This document shows, piece by piece, positions 45,088 through 54,550 of a DNA stretch of 64,000 nucleotides; within the stretch, counting starts at the first letter, position 1, and every line of letters starts with the position of its first letter. The notes beneath the pieces are model-generated. The model ran no database searches. It was not told where the DNA came from and saw nothing but the letters and a program-made list of their open reading frames with translations. The stretch lies in the NCBI RefSeq assembly GCF_000710615.1, contig NZ_JDTH01000008.1, positions 20,183 through 84,182 on the forward strand, read 5' to 3'. The stretch is from Haladaptatus cibarius D43. Lineage in GTDB: Archaea; Halobacteriota; Halobacteria; Halobacteriales; Haladaptataceae. The translations under genes were made by a program, and so were the position numbers.

Positions 45088-47631
45088 ATGTATAGCGCAC
45101 TTCGCGTCGATACCTTCGTCTTCGACACGTGGGCGATGCAGACGGCGTACAGTCAGATTGCTCTCGACGGGACTTCAGTCGAGGCAGAGTACGACGAACG
45201 AGCGTTTCGGACGCTTCTCGAACTCTTCTGTGACTGGTCGCCAGTTCGAACAGATTCGTTAAACAGTTCAGCCGTTGATTCGCTTGACGACCTCGACGAG
45301 AGCGAAAAGCGCGACCTCTATCAGCGGTGTTGCTCGAAGCTCGCGAATAATCTTGAAAGCCAGTACAGCTACGACGCGACCGAAGCGGACATCCGTCGGT
45401 TCGCAACAGCACTCTCGACCGAGTCGAATCGAAAAGACGTCGCCGACTTTCTGCTGAACTACCTCTGGAGATTCTCACAGCAACTCCACGAGTTCGACCC
45501 GAGTGCGGACGGAACCGAGGACACGCAAGGACTGCTGAACGTTACGCACAATCTGCCCGCAGACTACCGTGAGGTCAAACAGCACCAGTACGCCGGATCG
45601 CAGAAAGTCAACCACGTTCGGTACCAGATTCTCGATAGCCTCCACGACGATGGTATGATTCCAATCGACCGACTGGAAGGCATCAAAGAGCGGGAGGCCG
45701 AGAAGTTCGAGACGGACGTCTTCCGACAGTGGAGCAATTATAAGATCATCGGACAACTTTACTTCGACTTCTTCAAACCACGAATCGACGGGTATCTCGC
45801 TTATCTCGCGGACTTCCTTGCGACGGAACTCAACGTGGCAGACCACGACGTTCACACAGTTCACTTCACTGCACCGCGAAACTTCCTCTCGAACTTTGCG
45901 TGGCTAGCGATATATCCCGGTGTAGCGGGAGGCCAACAGGACGAACATCAGTTGTATCTCGGCGTCCACTGGAATCGCGTTGAGTACGGACTACACGTTG
46001 GCGGGAATCTCCGCGACGAGGACGACTGGAAAGACGACCGTGACTTGGAGAAAGCACAGGCCGGTGAAACCATCTCTATCGACGCCGTTCTCGGAAAACT
46101 TCGTGAAGTCGAAGCGAGTTATCTCGCGCTGAACGGTCTCGTTGACTCACCAGAGAAGCCATCTCGTGGCGACGAAATCGCCCGCCAGCTACACGCGACG
46201 AATCAGGTCGTCTTCTACGGCCCGCCGGGGACCGGGAAGACGTATGTTGCACAGCGATTCGCCCGATGGTGGATTCACGACCGGACTGGTTCCGAACCCT
46301 CGAAAGAACAGATTCAGACCGTAACGTTCCACCCGTCGTTCTCCTACGAGGACTTCCTCGAAGGGTTGACCGCAAGTGTTCGTGACGGAAACGTCACCTA
46401 CGAAGTCGAGGACGGCATCTTTAAACGAGTCGCTCGAACCGCTCACGACGCGTACCGACAAACGAGGGAGAACGGCGAGACGCCGCCACCATACGTCCTC
46501 GTCGTTGACGAAATTAATCGTGGGAATCTCGCAGGGATTTTCGGCGAGACGATTACCCAGTTAGAATCCGACAAGCGACTCGACCGAGACAACGAGACAG
46601 TCGTCCGTCTCGCCCACTCGGACGAGTCGTTCGTCGTGCCACCGAATCTGTATCTCGTCGGAACCATGAACACTGCCGACCGATCTATCGCGCTGGTCGA
46701 TGCGGCGCTTCGACGCCGGTTCCGTTTCATGGCGTTCCCACCGGCGTTCGACACTGTGGTCGATCATTACGGTCTTCCGGAGAAGCCACTCGACAGTGGT
46801 GACGATTTCGAAACCCTGCTCTGTCTCTCGGTCGCTGCCCTTCGAGAACTCAACGACCGAATCACGAAGTCCGCAGAGTTAGGAAAAGGAAAACAGATCG
46901 GCCACGCTCGGCTGTTCGGACTCGAAGGCACGCGTGACGTGCGAGACGCGTGGCGTTACGACATCCTGCCACTCCTCGAAGAGTACTACTTCGGTCACTT
47001 CGACCGCATCCAGCAGGAACTGTTCGACGGAGGCGGCACGGAACTGTTCGACTGGGAACGCGAGCGCGTTCGTGACTTTACGGCGTCCGACCTCACGGAG
47101 GCACTCGGTCAGTTGGTCGGCTCCGAGGTCGAACTGACGGGGACAGATAGTAACACCGGAGATTCTGGCAGCGAGTTACGCAAGCAGTGGGATAGAGACA
47201 CCTTCTTCGAAAAAGTCGAATCCGACTTCTCGCCAGAAACCGTCGCCGTTTACGAGGATCTCTACGAGTTCGCAACGTCGGAAGCAGACACCGTCAGTTA
47301 CGGGAGTGGCAATCGAACCGGAGCGATGCAAGCGTACTGGAACGAGTATCAGAACGGAAAGTACCTCGTATTCGAATCTCTAACCAATGGGTACGTACAG
47401 TTCCGATTCTGGGGTGCATCCGAGTCAGACATCCCCGTCTTCGAAACGTTCGCTGACCGTATCGCACCACTCGTAGACGAGCGACCGGGTCCTGCGTACC
47501 TCGTCTCGGAGGAATTCGAACAGCTTCGTATTCCCGTCAAACGTTTAGCCGATGTGTCAGCGATGGAACGGTTCCAATCGGCGGTCACTGGGTTTGTCCG
47601 AGAGTACGCGGAGTCCAGTGATGACGACTAA
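45088..47631 (+). CDS. mcrB: McrB-like restriction ATPase/GTPase
   Basis: ATG 45088 (MYSALRVDTFVF) is preferred; a TTG six codons upstream is possible. A TATA-like TTATACG 31 bp upstream would give a near-leaderless mRNA. The AAA+ motor starts after about residue 350: Walker A GPPGTGKT (378-385), VTFHPSFSYEDFLEGL, Walker B YVLVVDEINRGNLAGIFGE, and the McrB signature MNTADRS (527-533) followed by LVDAALRRRFRF. The N-terminal 350 residues would recognise modified DNA but show no domain I can name. With McrC it forms a type IV system that cuts modified, typically cytosine-methylated, foreign DNA. The stop overlaps the mcrC start (ATGACGACTAA). Confidence 0.9.
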   Translation: MYSALRVDTFVFDTWAMQTAYSQIALDGTSVEAEYDERAFRTLLELFCDWSPVRTDSLNSSAVDSLDDLDESEKRDLYQRCCSKLANNLESQYSYDATEADIRRFATALSTESNRKDVADFLLNYLWRFSQQLHEFDPSADGTEDTQGLLNVTHNLPADYREVKQHQYAGSQKVNHVRYQILDSLHDDGMIPIDRLEGIKEREAEKFETDVFRQWSNYKIIGQLYFDFFKPRIDGYLAYLADFLATELNVADHDVHTVHFTAPRNFLSNFAWLAIYPGVAGGQQDEHQLYLGVHWNRVEYGLHVGGNLRDEDDWKDDRDLEKAQAGETISIDAVLGKLREVEASYLALNGLVDSPEKPSRGDEIARQLHATNQVVFYGPPGTGKTYVAQRFARWWIHDRTGSEPSKEQIQTVTFHPSFSYEDFLEGLTASVRDGNVTYEVEDGIFKRVARTAHDAYRQTRENGETPPPYVLVVDEINRGNLAGIFGETITQLESDKRLDRDNETVVRLAHSDESFVVPPNLYLVGTMNTADRSIALVDAALRRRFRFMAFPPAFDTVVDHYGLPEKPLDSGDDFETLLCLSVAALRELNDRITKSAELGKGKQIGHARLFGLEGTRDVRDAWRYDILPLLEEYYFGHFDRIQQELFDGGGTELFDWERERVRDFTASDLTEALGQLVGSEVELTGTDSNTGDSGSELRKQWDRDTFFEKVESDFSPETVAVYEDLYEFATSEADTVSYGSGNRTGAMQAYWNEYQNGKYLVFESLTNGYVQFRFWGASESDIPVFETFADRIAPLVDERPGPAYLVSEEFEQLRIPVKRLADVSAMERFQSAVTGFVREYAESSDDD

Positions 47632-48865
47632 CACTGAAGGCGACGGTCAGACGATAGAACTCGCCGAACACGACGTATCGGAACCGCTTGATCTCTCCGA
47701 GGAGACGCTTCGGGCAATCGATAGTGAGATCAACCGAAATGCAAAGCGGCTGGACTACGAGTACGTGGCCGACGGTTCCGTTCGACTTTCGACCTCCTCG
47801 CACGTCGGACTGGTCTCCCTTCCCGGCGATACGCAGGTTCGTATTCGACCGAAGGCCGCAGGTGACAACTTTCTGCGGTTGTTGCTCTACTCGCACGGCT
47901 CTAAATCGGAGATGTTGGACTCGCCAGTCGGTACTCGAAGTGGTGAGTTGTTCGTCGACACTATTGGCGCACTCTTTTCAGAACACGTAGAGTCGCTGTT
48001 CACGCAGGGACTCGGGAAAAAGTATCGGACGAACGAATCGAGAGAGAAGTACCTCCGTGGTCGTCTAAATGTACAGAAACAACTCGCTCATAGTGCAGTA
48101 ACCACGACTCGGTTCGACGTTCGATACGACGAGCTGACACACGACACACCCGAGAATCAGGCGATCCTTCATGCAACTCGACTACTCCTTCGACTCGTCA
48201 CCGACTCCTCACTTCAACAGTCCCTTCGACGGCACGAGCAACTGCTCAGACGGGACGTGACGCGTCGTCCCGTTCGCCCGCACGAGTTCGACCAAATGCA
48301 CCTCGACCGACTGACGAGCCACTACAGGGATGTTCTCCGATTGGCAGAGTTGGTCGTTCGCGCTTCCTTTCTCGACAACTTCCAGCACGGTACTCGGGGG
48401 ACATATGGCCTGCTCGTGAACATGAACCGCGTCTTCGAAGCCGTCGTTGAACAGGCGGCACAAACTGCACTGTCGAATACGAGTTGGTCGGTCGAACCGC
48501 AATCGCGTATTCGCCGACTGGTCACGGGTGGAACCCCTCGAATCAATATGTATCCGGATTTTGTTCTTCGCGGGCCGGACGGGGGACTTCGACTTGTTGG
48601 AGATGCGAAGTGGAAAACAGGAACCGTCAGTCAATCGGACGTCTATCAGATGACCTCCTACCAGTTGGCGGACGACGTACCCGGCGTTCTCGTGTATCCG
48701 TCCCAGAATGGCGGACTCGAGACCGAATATTCGGTCGACGAACGACTACCACTGAGAGTCGTCGAACTGCCAACATCCCGCTCCACGAACGACTTTCAGG
48801 CATTTTCTCGCGGTCTATCGACCGCTCTGAAAACGGTGTTCGATGAATTAGTCGTGCGTTGGTGA
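47621..48865 (+). CDS. mcrC: McrC-like nuclease subunit
   Basis: ATG 47621 overlaps the mcrB stop by 11 nt; a longer frame from 47552 lies inside mcrB and is not protein-like. The 414-residue protein has a beta-rich N-terminus (VGLVSLPGDTQVRIRPKAAG) that contacts McrB, and GRLNVQKQL and DTPENQAILHATRLLL, both typical of McrC. A PD-(D/E)xK nuclease follows (YPDFVL with Asp313, LVGDAKWK with Asp328 and Lys330). It supplies the DNA cleavage activity. Confidence 0.9.
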   Translation: MTTNTEGDGQTIELAEHDVSEPLDLSEETLRAIDSEINRNAKRLDYEYVADGSVRLSTSSHVGLVSLPGDTQVRIRPKAAGDNFLRLLLYSHGSKSEMLDSPVGTRSGELFVDTIGALFSEHVESLFTQGLGKKYRTNESREKYLRGRLNVQKQLAHSAVTTTRFDVRYDELTHDTPENQAILHATRLLLRLVTDSSLQQSLRRHEQLLRRDVTRRPVRPHEFDQMHLDRLTSHYRDVLRLAELVVRASFLDNFQHGTRGTYGLLVNMNRVFEAVVEQAAQTALSNTSWSVEPQSRIRRLVTGGTPRINMYPDFVLRGPDGGLRLVGDAKWKTGTVSQSDVYQMTSYQLADDVPGVLVYPSQNGGLETEYSVDERLPLRVVELPTSRSTNDFQAFSRGLSTALKTVFDELVVRW

Positions 48866-49163
48866 AAGGAACGATGTCCCCACGACAGTTTGCATCATTC
48901 AACCTACGCATTCCTGACTGCTGATAAGTGACTGTGATGGTCGCCTGTGCGACCTGACTTGTGACTTGAAGACGTGCGTATAGAAACTCAAGGATCGGGC
49001 GGTCGATAGGCACAGGGTATTTCCATTCCCTACAGGTAGTGTCATCGATGGGTCTCCCCGGACACCTGTTCGGACTCGGCATGAGAACGTTGCTGACGAG
49101 CGCGCTCAAGAAATAGTCTCTCGCCTCTCTTCGAGCTGAACGCTCTTCGGCGGCTCATTGAGT
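48866..49163. other. Intergenic region after mcrC
   Basis: There is no credible gene. A 22-codon frame at about 49048-49116 (MGLPGHLFGLGMRTLLTSAL) may be the tail of a lost gene. No terminator hairpin is obvious. Confidence 0.3.
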
Positions 49164-49205
49164 TTAACCAACAGCGGATCCGCTACTTGGTATTCTGTTG
49201 GTTAA
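49164..49205. repeat. TTAACCAACA inverted pair, site C
   Basis: Arms TTAACCAACA (49164-49173) and TGTTGGTTAA (49196-49205) are 22 bp apart and identical to sites A and B. The right arm contains the stop codon of the winged-helix gene, so here the element lies at a 3' end, not a promoter. It could act as a transcription end signal or as a binding site for the adjacent regulator. Confidence 0.75.
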
Positions 49206-49627
49206 CCTCCGTATTTTTCTTCGAACGCGATTTCTTGCTGCACTAGATTTTCGATTCCCTCTCGAACGCCTTCTGTAAGAACTGTCTGACCCATCTCGGT
49301 TAGTTCGTAGTACGAGTACGTTTCTTTCGTCCCTGTATTCGGATCTCGTCGATTTCGAATCAGCGCAGCGTCCTTGAGCGTACGGAGTGGGTAGTGCAGC
49401 GCATTGTCTTGCTCTCCAAGTATCTCTGACAGCTCACTTGTGCTGAGTTCGGAACTCTGAGCGAGTGCGTTGAGGATCCTGAACTGCTTCGGTTTCGACG
49501 CGACTTGATACATTCTCAAATAGTCGTCAAGGTCAAAGAGACTAGTCTCTGGGAGTTCGACGCTGAGTATACCTTCGTCGGGGGCTGTCTCGTCGTCTGG
49601 TCGCCGAGAGTGTTCCGAAGAGTCCAT
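49202..49627 (-). CDS. Winged-helix transcriptional regulator
   Basis: The 141-residue protein has an acidic N-terminus followed by KPKQFRILNALAQSSELSTS, ELSEILGEQDNALHYPLRTL and IRNRRDPNTGTKETYSYYEL. This is an ArsR/MarR-like winged helix with helix-turn-helix and beta wing, ending in a helix that may dimerise. No metal-binding cysteines. It adjoins site C of the TTAACCAACA pairs and is convergent with mcrC. An AT-rich block (TTAAATATTTTTA near 49655) just upstream of its start is a plausible promoter. Confidence 0.75.
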   Translation of the reverse strand: MDSSEHSRRPDDETAPDEGILSVELPETSLFDLDDYLRMYQVASKPKQFRILNALAQSSELSTSELSEILGEQDNALHYPLRTLKDAALIRNRRDPNTGTKETYSYYELTEMGQTVLTEGVREGIENLVQQEIAFEEKYGG

Positions 49628-49755
49628 TGGAGAACTAGACGCTCCAAACTACATTAAATATTTTTACTTCGGTGAAGTTGATGGCTTTCCACCTAAAAAA
49701 CGCTTAGTAGAATCGTCTGACTTGGTGGTGGAAGCACATTCGTCTTCTCAGGTAG

Positions 49756-49842
49756 CTAATAGACGACATCGAGGTTGAGTTCGTCATACATCTTATCAAG
49801 CATCGCCAGAGCAGACTGAAAATGTGCGTAGTGTTTCTGCAT
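49756..49842 (-). CDS. Possible mini-gene, 28 residues
   Basis: MQKHYAHFQSALAMLDKMYD followed by ELNLDVVY forms one amphipathic helix. A TATATAAGA box on the same strand lies about 25 bp before the ATG, ideal for a leaderless transcript. It may be a real small protein or the tail of a decayed gene. Confidence 0.3.
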   Translation of the reverse strand: MQKHYAHFQSALAMLDKMYDELNLDVVY

Positions 49843-49977
49843 GTATACAAATGTCTTATATAGCGAGATTACTGACTGAATATATCGACTGAAAATTATC
49901 CAATCGGGCGATCAACCGGAATATTTGTCTTGTTCAATAGGCGATTGAGTATCTTCCTCTGATTTCCTCTCTTTGCT

Positions 49978-51096
49978 ATGCCATCGGATAGCTCCACACG
50001 TGTGGAAGGCGAGCAGGAATCACTGAGCAAGTCCGGTACACTCGACCAACTGCTATCGAGTATCAGTTCGGATTCTTTCTGGAGTTGGTATCGAGAGCGA
50101 GAGACGACTCGTAACATCGAAAACGGAACACCACAGTTCAATCGTCCCAGTCCACCTCCGTCACCGAATCAGCACACGCCGAGTCGGTTGCTCCAGTGCC
50201 ATCGACGAGTATACTATCAGCTCAACAATGCTCCAGCCGAAACAACTCCACCAGAAGGTCTCTACTGGTTCGGTTCTCGGTTTGAAACTGATATCATCGT
50301 TCCTTTTCTGCGAAAACTCGTATCCCCAGACTTGTACGTCCGAAATTCTATTTGGGTCGATTTTGAAGTAGAATCTTCGAACAAAACACTCCGTTTTAAA
50401 GGGAAGACAGACCCGGTGGTTGTCGATGTTACTGGTGAACCGATTCTGCTTACAGAAATCAAAACGACATCGTCAGTCGAAAGCGTAGACGAGGTACGTC
50501 CACGTCACAGAGCACAGGTTCATGCTTGTATGTACGGTTTATCCCAAGAGTTCAATACTTCTGTTGAGGACACAGTCGTCATTTACGGAGATCGAAAGAC
50601 ATTGGATTTTCGGTCATTCTACGTTCCATTCGATCCGGAATTCTGGCATGACCACGTACTCGGCTGGATCGAGGAGAACAGTAAATATAGACGCACTGAG
50701 AAGTTGCCTCCAGCGAAACCGGAAGCCGAATGGGAGTGTTCTATTTGTCCATTTCAGCGCCGATGTGGGAAATCAGATGATCCATATTTTGACCTAGGGT
50801 TTTTCGGACTTCTTCCGTTGTTCAGTGGGTATTCGAAGGACAGAGTAGAAGCATATCTTCGAGCGCACCCGAATGCAAAACTGACACCAACGCTGGCGTA
50901 TCAGTATTCTACCCTTGCTGATGAGGTTGGAGCATACGACTGGGTGTGTGAAGCGTGTTCATCTTCTTATTCCGTGGATGAAATCGAGTGGGCCGGGAGC
51001 GTAGAGCAACCGCCATTATGTCCGGTCTGCTGCCAAAACGAGATTCCTGCACCACTGTCCGATCCATCGCCAAGAAAACAGAAATTGCTGAATTGA
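49978..51096 (+). CDS. Cas4/RecB-like PD-(D/E)xK nuclease with cysteine cluster
   Basis: The 372-residue protein has TPSRLLQCHRRVYYQ with Cys74, FGSRFETDIIVPFL with Glu103, RFKGKTDPVVVD with Asp145, LLTEIKTTSS with the Glu160-x-Lys162 motif, HRAQVHACMYGL with Gln180, and WECSICPFQRRCGK with three cysteines. This is the Cas4/RecB layout, where four cysteines hold an iron-sulfur cluster around a DNA exonuclease. A further C-terminal zinc ribbon (WVCEACSSSYSVDE, CPVCC) is extra. It is far from the cas operon, so it is a stand-alone nuclease, perhaps in plasmid or defence functions. Confidence 0.8.
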   Translation: MPSDSSTRVEGEQESLSKSGTLDQLLSSISSDSFWSWYRERETTRNIENGTPQFNRPSPPPSPNQHTPSRLLQCHRRVYYQLNNAPAETTPPEGLYWFGSRFETDIIVPFLRKLVSPDLYVRNSIWVDFEVESSNKTLRFKGKTDPVVVDVTGEPILLTEIKTTSSVESVDEVRPRHRAQVHACMYGLSQEFNTSVEDTVVIYGDRKTLDFRSFYVPFDPEFWHDHVLGWIEENSKYRRTEKLPPAKPEAEWECSICPFQRRCGKSDDPYFDLGFFGLLPLFSGYSKDRVEAYLRAHPNAKLTPTLAYQYSTLADEVGAYDWVCEACSSSYSVDEIEWAGSVEQPPLCPVCCQNEIPAPLSDPSPRKQKLLN

Positions 51097-51569
51097 AACT
51101 ATGTAGTAGGAAGGTCAACTCCAGTTTACTCCTTCAGTATATAGCTATCTTATCCGTAGTTGGTTGCTCCTAAGATTGACAGTTTACATTATTATATCTA
51201 TTAGGTGACTTATTTTGAGGTGACTAATTAGACATAGATCATTTGAGTGCCAAAACTACTCGTAACTGTATTTACTTAGGGGGTGTTTCTAAACAATTCG
51301 AAACAAATATCTTCTTTTAGAATGGTTATATGAGCGTTAAAAACAAATCTATGGACAAATCCATGTTGAAGAAGAATCAGAAAATTCTCGATTCTATGAA
51401 ACAACGTAAATCTGTTCAAATCCCATTATGCTTCCTTTCCAGTTTTTAATTTTACAATTTAAATTTAGATATTTTATCAATACTGCGTGTGTGTCCCCAT
51501 CTGAGGTTTTTTCCTCTGAAGAACTAAATTCATTTCCTCAAATAGCAAAATTATATATTCATTGTGGTA
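51097..51569. other. AT-rich intergenic region
   Basis: The region is markedly AT-rich compared with its surroundings, suggesting recently acquired DNA. A 39-codon frame (51330-51449) beginning MSVKNKSMDKSMLKKNQKIL is lysine-rich and could be a small basic protein, but support is weak. No repeats recognised. Confidence 0.35.
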
Positions 51570-51836
51570 TTACACCCAATCGTCACCTAAGGGGACAACT
51601 CTAGGTGATAAAACTCCAACAGTGTTCTCCCTATCAATAGCCATTGCTTTGGCTACATGATGAGGAGTGCCCAGGGCATGATAGTGCCCTGAGCTTGGAG
51701 CAGGCAACCAATCATGATATGCCCAAACTCCAGTAGCAGGTACGAACAGTATCAAGAAAAGTCCTCCGGGGACGACACAGACACACCTACTGCGTATCGC
51801 ACCAGCAGAAGTATACGGCAGTCGAATCGAATACAA
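51570..51836 (-). CDS. Hypothetical single-pass membrane protein
   Basis: The 88 residues run from a TTG start (an uncertain choice) through SRCVCVVPGG, one membrane helix (LFLILFVPATGVWAYHDW) and a soluble tail (PSSGHYHALGTPHHVAKAMA, then IDRENTVGVLSPRVV). The tail is protein-like with a His-rich patch. No family recognised. Confidence 0.4.
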   Translation of the reverse strand: MYSIRLPYTSAGAIRSRCVCVVPGGLFLILFVPATGVWAYHDWLPAPSSGHYHALGTPHHVAKAMAIDRENTVGVLSPRVVPLGDDWV

Positions 51837-52288
51837 AATAAAAGTTATTCGAGATTGTGGATGTTCGCCAGTTCACAACTCGATGAGTACGCATGTGAGG
51901 CTGGTGAGGTTCGTTCGATACTCATGTCAAAACAGCACAGTCAGGGAGGGCCCACTACCTGTGTACGCGCGAGTATTGACCGAGTCTTAGGGAGGGGGGA
52001 GTATAGATGAACTCTCTCTCATCCCCCAGTGTCTCAACTGTGAGTGCGCTCCAAATGTCCGCAGTTGCGGTTGTCATGTTGCTGTTCGCCGCTCATATAA
52101 AAAGTATATATAATACAAAAGACCTTGGCAAAGGTTGCTCAGCTATAGCTGAGCAGTCCAAGCCGTATTTATCAAACCCATATAGCACCCATATGGCTAT
52201 CTTCACCACCTGTCTAATTTGGATAGGTAGCCAGAGCGGTGGAATCGAGACAGGTATCGCAGCACTCGGACTGCTCCCTCCTGCCTCG

Positions 52289-53710
52289 ATGAAAGACAGC
52301 CGGTGGGTGCTGCTTGCCCGGGTAAGTACTGATGGGCAATTGGACAACAAGAGCATCGAATCACAGCTCAACCATTTACGGAAACAGTGTGAGGACGCTG
52401 ACGGAGAGATCACCCTTGAGATAGAACGTGCAGAGTCTGGAGCCGATATGGAGCGTGATTCATTGAAAAAGATTCTAGAGATGGCGAACAAGGATCAGTT
52501 CGATGTCTTGGGAGTCTGGAAACTAGATCGTCTCACCAGATCCAATCCATGGGAGGGCTTCGAGTACCTGCGGAAGCTAAAAGAAAGTGGAGCTGTCCTT
52601 TACGCCGATAACTACGGCTACTTTGACTGGAACGACCGAGGAGATTTCGAGATCATTGTCCGTGAAGTGCTGTTTGCCCGGGAGTGGTACGCCCGCATCA
52701 AAGAAAACGCAGAGCAAGGTCAACTTGAATGCCTGAAACAAGGTCAGTATCCGTTTGGACAACCGCCCTATGGGTACGAAAAGGGAGATCGCGGTGTACT
52801 CAGTCTTACTGAGGACGGTAAGGAAATCATCCCTGACTTGTTCAATACTTATCTGGAAGAGGAAAATCGAGCAGAAACGAGACGACAAATCAATGAAAAA
52901 TACCAACTTGAGGGAGACAACCAGCTTACGGATAGCCAAGTGAAAACTGTTCTCACACAGTCTCTCTGCCTCGGCCAACTCACCTTGAAGGATCAAGTCG
53001 TCGAGACAAAGCCGGAGTTACAGTGTGTTACAAAGGAGACGTTCAACAAAACACAGGAACTCCTCAACGAGAGGAAACAAACGCCAACCGATGCGGAAAC
53101 GTTCCCAGAGCCACTCGAACGAGCGACAAAACGCTTCGGCCCCGAGTTCCTCAGTACCCTCTTCGATACTCTGCATACTGTTTGTCCAGAATGTGGCGAA
53201 TCTGTCGAAGAGACGAAGGGGACGACGACGGTCCGGGACACAATCCTCCGTGAGTACACTTGCGAGAGTTGTGACTTTAGAGGGCCACTGTTCGACCAAC
53301 AACAGATCAACAAGTTAGACTCGACTGTTCCTTTGGGATGTCCCTACTGCATCTCAGTTGATAATTTCAGCAGCGAAAAGTCCTCATCGTCTGTGCTGGA
53401 GTACGTCTACACGTGTAACCTCTGTGCGAACAAGTTTGGGGTCAACCTACCGCCGAACACCTATCAGAGGGCATTCGAATGCCCCGAGGTTGCTTTCCGA
53501 TGGGATCCAAATCAAGACACGGTTCTTGATGATGAGATCCAGCAAAATGGCGAGGAAGAGTTCGAACCCTCTACCTCTGAGTTCATCTGGTGTAAGATCC
53601 ATCTCCCTGATGAGAGCGAGGATGACGATTCAATTAATAACCAATGTGACTACGACACCGATAACGACGACGATGACGACCCAGCAACTGCGCTCAATAC
53701 AGTTAGCTGA
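52289..53710 (+). CDS. Large serine recombinase
   Basis: The frame is open from 52007, but the serine recombinase domain begins MKDSRWVLLARVSTDGQ, so ATG 52289 is preferred; the upstream part contains a TATATATAATAC promoter-like run. Ser13 in ARVSTDGQ is the catalytic nucleophile. ESQLNHLRKQCE, GVWKLDRLTRSNPWEG and a recombinase domain (GQYPFGQPPYGYEK) follow. Two zinc ribbons (CPECGESVEETKG to CESCDFRG, and CPYC to CNLC) and an acidic tail follow. It is related to transposon and phage integrases such as the IS607 or phiC31 classes and probably moved part of this region. Confidence 0.85.
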   Translation: MKDSRWVLLARVSTDGQLDNKSIESQLNHLRKQCEDADGEITLEIERAESGADMERDSLKKILEMANKDQFDVLGVWKLDRLTRSNPWEGFEYLRKLKESGAVLYADNYGYFDWNDRGDFEIIVREVLFAREWYARIKENAEQGQLECLKQGQYPFGQPPYGYEKGDRGVLSLTEDGKEIIPDLFNTYLEEENRAETRRQINEKYQLEGDNQLTDSQVKTVLTQSLCLGQLTLKDQVVETKPELQCVTKETFNKTQELLNERKQTPTDAETFPEPLERATKRFGPEFLSTLFDTLHTVCPECGESVEETKGTTTVRDTILREYTCESCDFRGPLFDQQQINKLDSTVPLGCPYCISVDNFSSEKSSSSVLEYVYTCNLCANKFGVNLPPNTYQRAFECPEVAFRWDPNQDTVLDDEIQQNGEEEFEPSTSEFIWCKIHLPDESEDDDSINNQCDYDTDNDDDDDPATALNTVS

Positions 53711-53776
53711 TTGTATCGTTTTCCCTGCTTGTTAACTACGAGGAACACCCTGTCGGCTACTTCGAATTTTGCTCTG

Positions 53777-54550
53777 TTAGTCCGCAATTTCAGTTGCGTT
53801 CTTAATATCGCGTGTTTTGAGCCAAACCGTCTCCTTCGTGACCCCTGCTGCATCACCTGCCTGTACTAAGGTGAGGGGAATATCGCGTGCTTTCGCAGCG
53901 AGATACAGGGACGCAACAGCAATTCCTGCTGGATTGCCGGAAATATCTGGCACCGACTCCAGAATTTCTCGGGCGTTCTTTTCCTCCTTCTCATCCAAAG
54001 ATAGTTGTGATGCTAAAAACGTAATGTAATCTACTGGAGTGACAACTTTGCCGTTGATATCGAGTTCTGCCCGTAGCGAGCGATATCCCACTCGCAATTC
54101 CTCCGGTGAAGTTCCGCACACTTCCGCAATAACTCCGAATGGCCGAGGCTTTTCATGCTCTCGAAAGGTCACATAAATCGCTGCTGCGATCCCAACCTCG
54201 ACCTTTCGTCCATGGAAATATCGGTGTTCCCAGGCAGACGCGAGAATTTCAACTGACCAGATACAGTCGGTCGTATTTCCACCCAACTGTCGCACGAATG
54301 ATTCGGTTCGGCCAATCATTTCGACGAGCGTACTGTCCGAGGAGTCTTCTACCGAAGCAACATCGAGCCAGTCCTGATTCCCATTACTGGACTCTTCTAA
54401 ACGTTGATCAAGTGAAAAGCTTCCAGTGATCTGGTCAGATTGACTCAAAACGAAATTGCAACTTCGACAGACCTGAACTCCGTTCTGAAGGGTTTCGGTA
54501 TCGTCCAATTCGCACAAAGGGCATTTCGTGTGACTGCCCGAGGATTTCAT
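53777..54550 (-). CDS. TFB-like transcription factor
   Basis: The start MKSSGSHTKCPLCELDD at 54550 overlaps the stop of the recombinase upstream by 4 nt (ATGA). An N-terminal zinc ribbon (CPLC to CRSC) is followed by two cyclin-like repeats (ILASAWEHRYFHGRKVEVGI, IAVASLYLAAKARDIPLTLV) and GVTKETVWLKTRDI. This is the layout of TFIIB, but at 257 residues it is shorter than usual TFBs (about 300-330), and the B-finger region is divergent (SFSLDQRLEES). It could redirect RNA polymerase to the element's promoters or serve as a DNA-binding cofactor of the recombinase. Confidence 0.8.
   Translation of the reverse strand: MKSSGSHTKCPLCELDDTETLQNGVQVCRSCNFVLSQSDQITGSFSLDQRLEESSNGNQDWLDVASVEDSSDSTLVEMIGRTESFVRQLGGNTTDCIWSVEILASAWEHRYFHGRKVEVGIAAAIYVTFREHEKPRPFGVIAEVCGTSPEELRVGYRSLRAELDINGKVVTPVDYITFLASQLSLDEKEEKNAREILESVPDISGNPAGIAVASLYLAAKARDIPLTLVQAGDAAGVTKETVWLKTRDIKNATEIAD

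Noticed and set aside
51091..51100. ATTGAAAC at the 3' end of the Cas4-like gene as another pseudo-repeat
   Set aside because: Only the 8-nt handle matches, there is no stem or flanking similarity, and it lies at the stop codon of a gene. It is a chance match.
52007..52288. N-terminal extension of the large serine recombinase
   Set aside because: The extra 94 codons contain a promoter-like AT run and no recombinase similarity. The domain starts at MKDSRWV.
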